Below are positions 8,724 to 17,091 of a stretch of DNA of 64,000 nucleotides, one piece after another. Numbering within the stretch: position 1 is the stretch's first letter; the number at the start of each line of letters is the position of its first letter. A program made the translations under genes and the position numbers. Where the stretch lies: contig JAEYOK010000045.1 of NCBI GenBank assembly GCA_023411795.1, positions 1 to 64,000 of the forward strand, written 5' to 3'. The DNA is from Bacillota bacterium. Lineage in GTDB: Bacteria > Bacillota > Clostridia > DSM-8532. Below the pieces are notes generated by a model, which saw nothing but the letters and a program-made list of their open reading frames with translations, did no database searches and was not told where the DNA came from.

Positions 8724-9143
8724 TTATCTCCTCTTGTTAAAAACGCAAGAACCTATAATATACATAATAATGCTGAGGCTTATCATAGCGGCTCCGACAA
8801 TCCAATATACGCTAACAAGGTTGTTTGTCGTCCCATATATATCCAGTACGCCCTGAAAGAAGTTCCCCATAGTGAGAGCGGCAATACCTGAATTATAAAG
8901 GTTAAACGGAATCCTGCCTGGCATAATCTTTTCGCTGCCATAATCCAACAAAAAGGCCACCAATGTTCCACCAATAAGGGGGAAGAGAAAAGCATAAATC
9001 ATATAATTGGAGTAGACCCCATGGCTGAAATATTCGTATACCGCACCGAATAAAATACAAAACAATGAAATCAGAAGATAAATAAATGCCCATTTTTTTA
9101 TGGAGGTCGATTTTTTATCAGTAACCAATAAATACAATATCAC
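8724..9143 (-). CDS. Small integral membrane protein, unknown function
   Basis: A 139-residue protein with four predicted membrane helices (about 19-37, 48-66, 85-103, 113-133) and a basic C-terminus (FNKRR). I do not recognise the family. GTG 9143 follows AAAGGAG at 5 nt and overlaps the end of the phosphodiester glycosidase gene by 26 nt, so translation is probably coupled. Its place in the operon with a GtrA-type glycosyltransferase and a glycosidase suggests a job in envelope glycan handling, but this is inference only. Confidence 0.75.
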   Translation of the reverse strand: MILYLLVTDKKSTSIKKWAFIYLLISLFCILFGAVYEYFSHGVYSNYMIYAFLFPLIGGTLVAFLLDYGSEKIMPGRIPFNLYNSGIAALTMGNFFQGVLDIYGTTNNLVSVYWIVGAAMISLSIIMYIIGSCVFNKRR

Positions 9144-10071
9144 TCACACTCCTTTCTTTAATGCGGTTTCTGCCCGAGGTAGGATTGTTGATAATCTCTC
9201 CGTTAAAATACATGGTGGAAGAACCGCCGCCATCAAGATTATACAAGGTCTTCACTCCAAACTTTAAAGAAAACTCGGCCAGCTCGTAAAGGCTTAACCC
9301 TTTACTTTCATCCGTTCGCCCGTCAGAGACAATAAACATATAGTGAAGCTCATCTACAATCCCAATTGCAGTCCTGGGATTGCTGGTCATTGCCTTGTCA
9401 ACTTCATCGTCTTCTGTGATGACAATGTTTCCATCATCCACCAAAGCGGGACCAAAGGACAGAATCTGAACGGCTCCGTCATTGAGCAGGTCCTCCGCCG
9501 ATACCTCACCTTCGGTAATTATGTCAAAGGATCCGTCCTCATAAATAACCAGATCCTCCCGATTCCTTGAGGCAGTTTCTCTGTACAGGCTGCCGTTTCG
9601 AAGAACATAGCCCCGTTCCTGCGCTCCGTAGTAATCGCCGTTAATTGCAAGAATCGCGTCATTTCGCTCTGCAATTGCAGATGTTTTTTCAGTTGCATTT
9701 TTCCCGAAGGAATCTAGGGCAAACGCAGTCTTTAAATAATCCGGATCAGAGACCTTTATGTCTGCCACGTAGATGGAACTGTTATACTCGCGGTATTCTG
9801 TAATATTAATACTTATATTTTCATCGCTGTAGGACATGTCAGAAATGACCGTTTCTTTTGGCACATCAGTGTAATCCTCCGATGATTCCTGTTTTGTTTC
9901 ATTTTCACTCGTCGTATTTTCATCATCCTGAAGCTTTTCATCAATACTTGTCTTATTTTCGTCCTCTACAACCGAGTAAATCCTGGTTATGACAAAGGTG
10001 TCAAGAGCCATATATACGGTAAATGCAATCAGAACAATGGTATAAGTAATTGCCCAAATATGTTTTTTCAT
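9118..10071 (-). CDS. Phosphodiester glycosidase family protein (NAGPA domain), membrane-anchored
   Basis: A 317-residue protein with an N-terminal signal anchor (about residues 5-28), an acidic Ser/Thr/Asn-rich linker (35-80) and a C-terminal NAGPA domain. Family motifs visible are AINGDYYG, NPRTAIGI, VSDGR, YNLDGGGSSTMYFNG and SVSDIVFIG. Relatives include the mammalian mannose-6-phosphate uncovering enzyme and bacterial proteins acting on phosphodiester-linked sugars such as teichoic acid or exopolysaccharide decorations. The catalytic part should face outside. It follows the GT2-GtrA gene by 16 nt. Confidence 0.88.
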   Translation of the reverse strand: MKKHIWAITYTIVLIAFTVYMALDTFVITRIYSVVEDENKTSIDEKLQDDENTTSENETKQESSEDYTDVPKETVISDMSYSDENISINITEYREYNSSIYVADIKVSDPDYLKTAFALDSFGKNATEKTSAIAERNDAILAINGDYYGAQERGYVLRNGSLYRETASRNREDLVIYEDGSFDIITEGEVSAEDLLNDGAVQILSFGPALVDDGNIVITEDDEVDKAMTSNPRTAIGIVDELHYMFIVSDGRTDESKGLSLYELAEFSLKFGVKTLYNLDGGGSSTMYFNGEIINNPTSGRNRIKERSVSDIVFIGY

Positions 10072-10087
10072 TGTAATTCCCCTTTAT

Positions 10088-11167
10088 TTATCTAATAGCT
10101 TCCCTTCTTGCCTGTTCATTAATCTCATCACTTTCCTTCCTTTTGAAAATAATGCAATGCTGTACCAGCCAGCTAACTGTCAAGAAAACCATCTCTGTAA
10201 AAAGCTTAGCCAGAAAACGGTTTATTCCTGCTGTGTGCACTAGAAAATCAAGCAGTGCCGTATTACCAATCAAAATCAACGCTGCCAGCAAAAAATACTG
10301 CCCCGCTGATTTGATGACACCCTCTTTGCTCTTAAACACAAGCTTGCGATTGATTGTATAGTTTAAACTTGCACTGATAATTCTTGCTCCGACATTGGCG
10401 AGCCGCAGACTTGTTGCAGCGGGAAGCCCGGCTGCTACCAGCGAAAAAATACTGTACAAGCCGTAATCAACCAAAAACGACAACAGCGAGGATGCGGAAA
10501 ATTTGATTATCTCTTTATACACACGGTAAGAGTCTTTGAATGTATTAAAGTGTGAGCCTGCGTTATCATCTATATAGATTGTCTCAATCTCCAATTCTTT
10601 AATCGGTATGCATTCCCGCGCAAATTCAAGAAGAACATTCATCTCATATTCATAACGTTCACCCGAGATATTGAGAAGCTTTGGAAGCAGCCCGCTGCTG
10701 AAAGCCCGCAAACCGGTTTGCGTATCATGTACCTTCAGCCCGGTGGATAGTCTATAAACCAAACGGGTCATGGTATTTCCAAATTGGCTTCGCAGGGGGA
10801 CATTATCTTTAAACTTACGACTACCAAGAATCAGTGAGCCTGGCTTTTTCTCCGCTTCACAGCATAGCCTGACTGCATCGCTGACCTTGTGCTGACCGTC
10901 AGAATCCATGGTAACGATGGTACAGCTTTCCGGATAGTGCTCTTGAATATATAAGAAGGCGGTTTTAAGCGCACAGCCCTTTCCCCGGTTTTCTTTATGG
11001 GTTAATACTACTGCATATTCAGAGGCTTTGGTAAAAATATTCGAGCACTTCTGACCGCTCCCATCATCAACAACAATGAGAGTAAATCCTTCGTTTTTAA
11101 CTTGCTGAGCCAATTCAGTCAATATTTCACCCGGCTCGTATGCCGGTATTATTGCAATTCGTTCCAA
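10088..11167 (-). CDS. Glycosyltransferase family 2 fused to GtrA-like membrane domain
   Basis: A 359-residue fusion. Residues 1-215 form a DPM1/DPG-synthase-like GT2 domain (IIPAYEPGE, VVDDGS, DSDGQH, QTGLRAF). Residues 225-345 form a GtrA domain with four membrane helices (SLLSFLVDYGLYSIFSL; final helix SWLVQHCIIFKRK). Such proteins typically load a sugar onto undecaprenyl phosphate, and GtrA-type domains are linked to flipping of the lipid-linked sugar. It is first of three genes, ahead of the phosphodiester glycosidase, so the operon may add and trim a glycan on a wall polymer. Start ATG 11167 is the only good candidate. Confidence 0.9.
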   Translation of the reverse strand: MERIAIIPAYEPGEILTELAQQVKNEGFTLIVVDDGSGQKCSNIFTKASEYAVVLTHKENRGKGCALKTAFLYIQEHYPESCTIVTMDSDGQHKVSDAVRLCCEAEKKPGSLILGSRKFKDNVPLRSQFGNTMTRLVYRLSTGLKVHDTQTGLRAFSSGLLPKLLNISGERYEYEMNVLLEFARECIPIKELEIETIYIDDNAGSHFNTFKDSYRVYKEIIKFSASSLLSFLVDYGLYSIFSLVAAGLPAATSLRLANVGARIISASLNYTINRKLVFKSKEGVIKSAGQYFLLAALILIGNTALLDFLVHTAGINRFLAKLFTEMVFLTVSWLVQHCIIFKRKESDEINEQARREAIR

Positions 11168-11260
11168 AATAGATCAATCCTTCCGACTCTTGATTTAAAT
11201 AACTTGAAAGTCAGATTAATTAGAGTAGGTTACCTTATTTCATCATCATCTTATCATCTC

Positions 11261-11280
11261 AACCTTAGTTAAACCTTAAT
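11261..11280 (-). promoter_or_regulatory. Direct repeats resembling an OmpR/PhoB-family response regulator site
   Basis: On the minus strand TTAAGGTT and CTAAGGTT are spaced 11 bp apart, about 95 nt upstream of the GT2-GtrA start. Repeats of this sequence and helical spacing are typical of OmpR/PhoB-type regulators. The regulator gene is not in the window. Confidence 0.4.
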
Positions 11281-11363
11281 AGTGGAAAACTTGCCATTAA
11301 ATTTAATTGTATTACTGTTAATTATGTCCCGAAAGCTACCAAACACATTTTTTTAGTACATGC

Positions 11364-11401
11364 AAAAAAGCACCTGACCTTATTTGGGTCAGATGCTTCA
11401 T
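11364..11401 (-). terminator. Terminator of the tRNA cluster, GCACCTGACC family copy 3
   Basis: On the minus strand AAGCATCTGACCC, AAATAA, GGTCAGGTGCTTTTTT; it starts right after tRNA-Cys and ends in a T tract. Confidence 0.85.
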
Positions 11402-11403
11402 TT

Positions 11404-11478
<75 letters not shown>

Positions 11479-11483
11479 AGATA

Positions 11484-11528
11484 CAAAAACCGCAGCGGAT
11501 ACATCTTCCGATACTATCACTCTGCGGT
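11484..11528 (-). terminator. Terminator-like hairpin between tRNA-Gly and tRNA-Cys
   Basis: On the minus strand ACCGCAG and CTGCGGT enclose a 26 nt loop and are followed by TTTTTG. It could partly terminate the operon before tRNA-Cys or act as a processing stem. The long loop makes it a weaker terminator than 11364-11401. Confidence 0.45.
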
Positions 11529-11535
11529 TCCTTTG

Positions 11536-11610
11536 TGGAGCGGGATACGAGATTCGGACTCGCGACTTTCACCTTGGCAAGGTGACACTCTACCACTGAG
11601 TTAATCCCGC
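11536..11610 (-). tRNA. tRNA-Gly (GCC)
   Basis: 75 nt with encoded CCA. The acceptor GCGGGAT pairs with ATCCCGC, and anticodon GCC lies within CTTGCCAAG. Confidence 0.95.
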
Positions 11611-11615
11611 GTATT

Positions 11616-11691
<76 letters not shown>

Positions 11692-11696
11692 AAAAA

Positions 11697-11773
11697 TGGC
11701 GACCCGGAAGGGGCTCGAACCCTCGACCTCTAGCGTGACAGGCTAGCGTTCTAACCAACTGAACTACCGGGCC
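11697..11773 (-). tRNA. tRNA-Asp (GTC)
   Basis: 77 nt with encoded CCA. The acceptor GGCCCGG pairs with CCGGGTC (one G-T), and anticodon GTC lies within CCTGTCACG. Confidence 0.95.
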
Positions 11774-11776
11774 GTA

Positions 11777-11852
11777 TGGTGGGAACAATAGGGCTCGAAC
11801 CTATGACATCTTGCTTGTAAGGCAAGCGCTCTCCCAGCTGAGCTATGCTCCC
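11777..11852 (-). tRNA. tRNA-Val (TAC)
   Basis: 76 nt with encoded CCA. The acceptor GGGAGCA pairs with TGTTCCC (one G-T), and anticodon TAC lies within CCTTACAAG. It is the first tRNA of the cluster. Confidence 0.95.
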
Positions 11853-11891
11853 ACATCGTCTCTTTTTGCCACATCATAGCGGCGCTTTATC

Positions 11892-11920
11892 AGTATACAA
11901 AATCCAGTTCCGTGTGTCAA
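11892..11920 (-). promoter_or_regulatory. Consensus sigma-A promoter of the tRNA operon
   Basis: On the minus strand TTGACA, a 17 bp spacer, then TATACT, 40 nt upstream of tRNA-Val. This near-perfect match suits a stable-RNA operon. Confidence 0.85.
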
Positions 11921-12052
11921 GTTCTTTTTAAATTTTTTTAACTGTTTGTTTATGCCATTGTTTGACGATTATAGTCAAAATATCGCCCTTTTTACAGAAC
12001 AAAAACAGCAGCTAACCACTGATATATTTGAAAATAGGGCTTTTCAAGCAAA

Positions 12053-12094
12053 TCCCCGATGAAAGATATTGATAACAACAGCCACCATCGGGGG
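12053..12094. terminator. Hairpin downstream of rubredoxin, possible terminator
   Basis: TCCCCGATG and CATCGGGG(G)A enclose a 24 nt loop, 55-95 nt past the rubredoxin stop. The T-rich run (TTTTTTG) follows on the plus strand, while the minus side has only ATTTGC, so its orientation and function are unclear. Confidence 0.4.
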
Positions 12095-12148
12095 AGATAC
12101 TTTTTTGAAATGATAATGTACTAAGTGCTCAATTCAGCCCCTGGACAA

Positions 12149-12307
12149 TTATGCTTTTTCGAACATATCCTTACTGGCTCCGCAATCAGGACATACCCAA
12201 TCCTCAGGAAGGTCCTCAAACGCTGTTCCCGGCTCTACACCTGAATCAGGATCTCCTACCTCCGGATCATATTCATAACCGCATATTGTACAAACCCATT
12301 TTTCCAT
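12149..12307 (-). CDS. Rubredoxin
   Basis: A 52-residue protein with both knuckles of the one-iron site: CTICGYEYDPEVGDP at residues 6-20 and CPDCGA near residues 39-44. The spacing and the DLPEDWVCPDCG segment are typical rubredoxin. It transfers single electrons in the cytoplasm of anaerobes, often to superoxide reductase or rubrerythrin, neither of which is seen nearby. ATG 12307 follows AAAGGAG at 7 nt. The frame is open only on the minus strand and is short, so it is easily missed; the antisense reading at 12151-12363 is a shadow. Confidence 0.95.
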   Translation of the reverse strand: MEKWVCTICGYEYDPEVGDPDSGVEPGTAFEDLPEDWVCPDCGASKDMFEKA

Positions 12308-12510
12308 ACCTTAACTCCTTTCACCTTTTATTTAAGCTAATTATGGCTTCAATAATAATATAACAATTAAATATAATGCCTGAACTATCATCAATATTCC
12401 ATAATTTTAGTATATAGCCCAGTAGAATGGCTCAAAGCCGTATGATTTTAAAATTATTATACCACGATTTTCTTTGATTGAAACCTTATTTTTAAGAATT
12501 TGAAAATCAT

Positions 12511-13122
12511 CTACAGCACATTATATGTGTCTTGAAAAGATATTGCTGAATATTCGTTGAAGGCCATATGAAGCCCCCTGGCTATCACATCGGCCATTTT
12601 CATGACCACTGAAAGACGAGTGCTTTGCAACACTAAGAAGTCCATAAACCCGCCTGTATTGACAACTCCTGTTATATGCATATCCCCTACCGGAGGAAGT
12701 TCCTTTTTAAGGCCCGCTCCGGGCTTAATAGGCCCATGCCCGACAGATATGCACCCCACATGGTCTACCACGCCCAAAGAAGCATCAATAGCCACCAGAT
12801 AGGCTCCGGGATGGAGATCTCGTGCTTTACTAAGCGTTTCTTCCAGATTTCTGGCATGAACCGGACTGTCAAGGGTTCCATAAATATGGACTCCGCTCAT
12901 TTTGAACTTCATAAGCATATCTCCAACAAGAGGGCCTAATGAATCCCCTGTTGAGCGATCTGTTCCTATGCACATAGCCAAGACGGGGCGTTCCCGTAGG
13001 GCATTTTTTCTATTCTTTAATCCGGCCATTTCCATGGTTTCAGAAATTGCTTTTGCTACCTTAAAAGCCGCCAGCTTATCGTCGGATTTAAAATATCCTT
13101 TATTGTCCAAACAATCACGCAA
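12511..13122 (-). CDS. yyaC: Spore protease YyaC (germination protease-like)
   Basis: A 203-residue protein of the YyaC family, distantly related to the germination protease Gpr. The motif MCIGTDRSTGDSLGPLVG (about 50-67), IDASLG and KPGAGLKKELPPVGDMHITGVVN match. It is made in sporulating Firmicutes; its substrate is not firmly known. The start is uncertain: TTG 13122 opens the frame directly after GGAAGGG, with too little spacing, so a slightly downstream TTG (13110) may be used. Divergent and convergent neighbours leave it monocistronic. Confidence 0.85.
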   Translation of the reverse strand: MRDCLDNKGYFKSDDKLAAFKVAKAISETMEMAGLKNRKNALRERPVLAMCIGTDRSTGDSLGPLVGDMLMKFKMSGVHIYGTLDSPVHARNLEETLSKARDLHPGAYLVAIDASLGVVDHVGCISVGHGPIKPGAGLKKELPPVGDMHITGVVNTGGFMDFLVLQSTRLSVVMKMADVIARGLHMAFNEYSAISFQDTYNVL

Positions 13123-13209
13123 CCCTTCCGTTATTCACCAGTACTCAATAAATAAGTATTCCCGCTGCATGTCCCAATATGCAAAGTCGCATGACAATAA
13201 ACAAAAACA

Positions 13210-13239
13210 AAAAACTCCATGGAATTCCACAGAGTTTTT
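13210..13239 (-). terminator. Intrinsic terminator of tex
   Basis: AAAAACTC and GAGTTTTT flank an inner TGGAATTCCA palindrome. It lies about 40 nt past the tex stop and ends in T5 on either strand. Confidence 0.75.
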
Positions 13240-13280
13240 CAATAAAGACCGTCTATAACATAAAATTCTTCAATCCTATT

Positions 13281-15437
13281 TCACTTAATTCCTTTCATAG
13301 ATAGAGAAATTCTCTTTCTTTGGGGATCAACTTCTAAGACTCTGACTTTAACAATATCTCCGACTGATACTACTTCCATGGGGTTGCGCACAAAGCGGTC
13401 ACAGAGCTCAGAAACATGGACCAACCCGTCCTGATGCACTCCTATGTCTACAAAAGCACCAAAGTCAACCACATTTCTTACAGTTCCGTCCAAAATCATA
13501 TCGGGTTTTAAATCGGCAATATCCAGCACATCTTCTGATAATAAAGGGGGTGGCAATTCATCACGGGGATCTCTTCCCGGCTTTAGAAGTTCATTAATTA
13601 TATCATTTAATGTAGGCACCCCCACGCCTATAAGTGAAGCCACTTTTTCGGTCCCCAGCTTTTCAACTTCTGCTTTTAGTGTTCCAAGCCTTTTTCCTTG
13701 AACATCCTCAAGGGTGTGTCCGGTAAGCTTCAAAAGGGCTTTGCATGCCTCATATGACTCGGGATGGACAGAAGTATTGTCAAGAATATTTTCGCCTCCC
13801 GGAATTCGCAGGAACCCGGCGCATTGTTCAAAAGCCTTGTCTCCGAGCTTTTTAACCTTTTTGAGCTCTTTTCTGGACTTAAAACCCCCGTTTATTTCCC
13901 TATATTCCGCAATATTAGCAGCAACCGATGAATTCACACCGGCAATATAAGATAATAGGGATGGTGAGGCCGTATTAAGGTCCACTCCAACGCTGTTAAC
14001 ACAGCTTTCGACCACACCGGCAAGAGCTCCCCCAAGCCTTTTCTGGTTCATATCGTGTTGGTACTGGCCTACTCCTATAGCTTTAGGATCTATTTTTACC
14101 AGCTCGGCCAGAGGATCTTGAAGTCGTCTGGCAATAGAAACAGCACTTCTTAGAGATACATCAAATTCGGGAAATTCCTCGGCAGCGAGCTTGGAAGCCG
14201 AATATACGGAGGCACCTGCTTCACTTACCACCATATATCGAACTTTTCTATCCAGGGTTTTAATTACCCCGGCTACAAAAATTTCTGATTCTCTGGAGGC
14301 TGTGCCGTTTCCGATGGCTATGATATCCACATTATACTTTGCTATAAGCGCTTTTACAGTGGCTGTAGCCTCTGATACCTTATTTTGGGGAGGTGTGGGA
14401 TAAATCACTCCGGTATGCAAAACTTTTCCTATTTCGTTTACAACAGCAAGCTTACAACCTGTCCTGTAAGCAGGGTCCAGTCCAAGCACAACGCTGCCTT
14501 TAACCGGAGGCTGTAATAAAAGATTCCTCAGATTCTCGGAAAATACTTTTATGGCCTGCTCCGAGGCAGCCTCAGTAAGGCTTCCTCTTATCTCATTCCC
14601 GATAGAAGGTGCAATCAAACGATTATAAGCATCTTCAACAGCCTTTTCAATTATTTCCTCAAAGATGGAGCCAGTTTTCGACAATGTCCGGCTTTTAAGC
14701 CAGTCCACTATACGGGCTTCAGGGGCTTCGAGCTTCACCGATAGGAACTCTTCCTTTTCGCCTCTGTCGATAGCCAGAATCCTATGGGGAGCTATCCTTG
14801 ACACAGGTTCTTTAAAATCATAATACATGCGATAGGGCGAATCCTCTTCCTTTTTGGCGGAGGTAATTATAACGCCTTCTTTGAAAGTAAGTTCACGGAT
14901 AGCCCTTCTGTATTCGGCATTATCAGACACTGTCTCAGCGATAATGTCCATTGCCCCCTGAATGGCATCCTCTGCTGTATTGACGCCCTTTTCTTCATTT
15001 ACATAATCTGAAGCCAGGGTCATAACATCGCCTTTGACAAGCTTTTGAGAGTATATAATCACCGCAAGAGGCTCCAGACCCTTTTCTCTGGCCACTGATG
15101 CCCTAGTCCTACGCTTTGGTTTAAAGGGTCGGTAAATATCTTCTATTTCCTGAAGGGTTACTGCTTTGTCCAAAGCTTCAGAAATCTCAACCGTCAGCAT
15201 TTCTTGGGCTTCAATCAGTCTCCTTACCTCTTCTTTACGTCCCTCAAGGTTTCGTAAGTAGATAAGGCGATCGTGCAGCTCTCTTAGAACCTGATCGTCT
15301 AAACCCTCGGTAACTTCTTTTCTGTATCGTGCAATAAAAGGAATGGTATTTCCTTCATCGATAAGCTTTATAGTACTATCAACTTGAGATTGCTTAATGG
15401 AAAGCTCCCTTGCAAGCCTTGCCGGTATGTCAACCAT
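13281..15437 (-). CDS. tex: Tex family RNA-binding transcription accessory protein
   Basis: A 718-residue protein of full family length. It has an N-terminal helix-rich Tex region (IPFIARYRKEVTEGLDD near residue 32), a YqgF/RNase H-like domain (VLGLDPAYRTGCKLAVV near 318), helix-hairpin-helix repeats (about 490-560) and a C-terminal S1 RNA-binding domain (VRNVVDFGAFVDIGVHQDGLVHVSEL, about 645-715). Tex is related to eukaryotic Spt6 and influences transcription and RNA metabolism. AGGAGG lies 7 nt before ATG. It is monocistronic with its own terminator. Confidence 0.95.
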   Translation of the reverse strand: MVDIPARLARELSIKQSQVDSTIKLIDEGNTIPFIARYRKEVTEGLDDQVLRELHDRLIYLRNLEGRKEEVRRLIEAQEMLTVEISEALDKAVTLQEIEDIYRPFKPKRRTRASVAREKGLEPLAVIIYSQKLVKGDVMTLASDYVNEEKGVNTAEDAIQGAMDIIAETVSDNAEYRRAIRELTFKEGVIITSAKKEEDSPYRMYYDFKEPVSRIAPHRILAIDRGEKEEFLSVKLEAPEARIVDWLKSRTLSKTGSIFEEIIEKAVEDAYNRLIAPSIGNEIRGSLTEAASEQAIKVFSENLRNLLLQPPVKGSVVLGLDPAYRTGCKLAVVNEIGKVLHTGVIYPTPPQNKVSEATATVKALIAKYNVDIIAIGNGTASRESEIFVAGVIKTLDRKVRYMVVSEAGASVYSASKLAAEEFPEFDVSLRSAVSIARRLQDPLAELVKIDPKAIGVGQYQHDMNQKRLGGALAGVVESCVNSVGVDLNTASPSLLSYIAGVNSSVAANIAEYREINGGFKSRKELKKVKKLGDKAFEQCAGFLRIPGGENILDNTSVHPESYEACKALLKLTGHTLEDVQGKRLGTLKAEVEKLGTEKVASLIGVGVPTLNDIINELLKPGRDPRDELPPPLLSEDVLDIADLKPDMILDGTVRNVVDFGAFVDIGVHQDGLVHVSELCDRFVRNPMEVVSVGDIVKVRVLEVDPQRKRISLSMKGIK

Positions 15438-15563
15438 AATATCCTCCTGAGTTCGATAATAATATGTAATCTGTTCTCATATCCCATAATAATGTATTTT
15501 GCAGCATAACGGAATACCAACAGGTAAAACTAAAGCGAAATCTAAAAATCCGGAGAAATATAC

Positions 15564-15746
15564 ATGCCTGATAAAAACATAATTAAATGCCCCTGCGTTA
15601 GAAAAAGCTGTCCTCGTTTTGGTAAGTGTGATGAATGCATTAAACACCATCTAACCCACAAGCGCTACCCTTTGCCCTATTGCGAAAGAAAGAGCCGCAA
15701 ACTTTTTTTACCTCTTTACATCGAACATATGTTCGTTATACAATAA
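15564..15746 (+). CDS. Small Cys-rich, probably zinc-binding protein
   Basis: A 60-residue protein with the pattern CPCVRKSCPRFGKCDECIKHH followed by LPYCER. Small proteins with this CxCxxxxCxRxGxCxxCxxxH arrangement occur across Clostridia; their function is unknown and metal binding is inferred from the Cys/His spacing. ATG follows GGAG at 9 nt. The last 20 residues (KSRKLFLPLYIEHMFVIQ) are poorly conserved in character. Its 3' end carries the LexA box that controls the following dinB gene, so the two are adjacent but may be regulated separately. Confidence 0.7.
   Translation: MPDKNIIKCPCVRKSCPRFGKCDECIKHHLTHKRYPLPYCERKSRKLFLPLYIEHMFVIQ
15722..15735. promoter_or_regulatory. LexA (SOS) box in the dinB promoter
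   Basis: CGAACATATGTTCG is a perfect 14 bp palindrome and a full match to the Gram-positive SOS box CGAACRNRYGTTYG. It lies 46 nt upstream of dinB, between a TTTACA-like -35 (about 15715) and a TATACA -10 (15738). Confidence 0.92.
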
Positions 15747-15780
15747 ACATATGGAAGCAATTTAAATGATGGAGGATTGT

Positions 15781-17040
15781 ATGGAATCTTATAAAAGCGG
15801 GGACCGCACTATCTTGCACATTGACGTTAACTCCGCTTATTTAAGTTGGGAAGCTGCTTATCGCCTTCAGCACGGGGCAAGTCTTGATCTTCGGGATGTG
15901 CCCAGCGTAGTGGGCGGAGATGAGGAAAAACGACATGGCATCGTTTTAACCAAATCCATACCTGCAAAAAAATGCGGTATTCATACAGGCGAGGTTCTCT
16001 GGCAGGCAAGGAGTAAATGTCCCGATTTAATTATTATACCCCCCGATTATTCATTATATATGCAGTGTTCCAATGCACTTATGGATTTATTGAGCGAATA
16101 TTCGCCGCTTATTGAGCTCTATTCTATCGATGAATGCTTTCTTGATATTACCCAATCCCTGGGAAGTAATGATCCTTTTAGCCTGGCACAGGAAATTTCA
16201 AAAAAAATCAAGAATACTCTAGGGTTTACAGTCAACATCGGTATCTCCACTAATAAGCTCCTAGCCAAAATGGGCTCTGAATTGGAAAAGCCCGATAAGG
16301 TTCATACCCTTTATCCTCATGAAATTCCCAAGAAGATGTGGCCCCTCTCAATCAAAGAATTGTTCATGGTAGGAAGGAGCACAGCCCCTAAGCTTTACCG
16401 GCTTAATATATTTTCAATAGGTCAGTTGGCACGGACAGATCCGGATTTTCTTACAGCCCATTTTAAGAGCTTTGGAAAGGTTTTATGGAGATACGCCAAC
16501 GGTATCGACGATTCACCTGTAAATCCTTTTGGCAGTGTGGCGAAGGGGATAGGAAATTCCACCACAACACCCTTTGATGTGGAAAGTGAGAATGAGGCTT
16601 TCCTTTTTCTTCTCTCTCTTGTAGAAACAGCTTCTTCCCGGTTGAGAAGTGCCCGGCTTTTAGCTCAGGTAGTGTCGGTGTCCATAAGGAAAACAGATTT
16701 GACATTTTTCTCTCACCAAAGGAAGCTTTTTACCCCTACCGACAACACTGAAAGCCTTTTCAAAACAGTTAAAGCGCTTTTTAAAGAGCTTTGGGATGGG
16801 TTGCCGCTAAGGCATCTGGGAGTTGCTTTTTCGTCCCTTTGCAATGACCAGTTTTGTCAGGCATCTCTTTTTGAGGAAGCCCAAATTTACAAAAAGAAGG
16901 TCCTGGATTCAAGTATTGACGCTATTCGCCTTAATTACGGCGATACCTCGGTGGTCAGAGGAAGCTTTATAAACTCCGGAATTCCGCCATTTATGGGAGG
17001 AGTAGCCGAGGACTTTCCCAATATGCGGTCAATTCTATAA
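15781..17040 (+). CDS. dinB: DNA polymerase IV (Y-family, translesion)
   Basis: A 419-residue Y-family polymerase. Catalytic motifs: ILHIDVNSAYLSWEA (metal-binding Asp near residue 15) and YSIDECFLDIT (SxDE near 115); a helix-hairpin-helix and a little-finger domain follow. It copies damaged templates without proofreading. ATG 15781 follows GGAGG at 5 nt, so the upstream ATGs at 15766 and 15769 are rejected. A consensus LexA box lies upstream. It is followed at 51 nt by the 87-residue gene, likely in the same SOS operon. Confidence 0.94.
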   Translation: MESYKSGDRTILHIDVNSAYLSWEAAYRLQHGASLDLRDVPSVVGGDEEKRHGIVLTKSIPAKKCGIHTGEVLWQARSKCPDLIIIPPDYSLYMQCSNALMDLLSEYSPLIELYSIDECFLDITQSLGSNDPFSLAQEISKKIKNTLGFTVNIGISTNKLLAKMGSELEKPDKVHTLYPHEIPKKMWPLSIKELFMVGRSTAPKLYRLNIFSIGQLARTDPDFLTAHFKSFGKVLWRYANGIDDSPVNPFGSVAKGIGNSTTTPFDVESENEAFLFLLSLVETASSRLRSARLLAQVVSVSIRKTDLTFFSHQRKLFTPTDNTESLFKTVKALFKELWDGLPLRHLGVAFSSLCNDQFCQASLFEEAQIYKKKVLDSSIDAIRLNYGDTSVVRGSFINSGIPPFMGGVAEDFPNMRSIL

Positions 17041-17091
17041 TCTGACCGAAAGAAAGCCAGTCTTGGTTCTTTGCTTTAGGAGGAGACATTA

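Noticed and set aside
12151..12363. Plus-strand frame of 70 codons
   Set aside because: Antisense to the rubredoxin gene at 12149-12307, whose CxxCGY and CPxCG motifs are clear.
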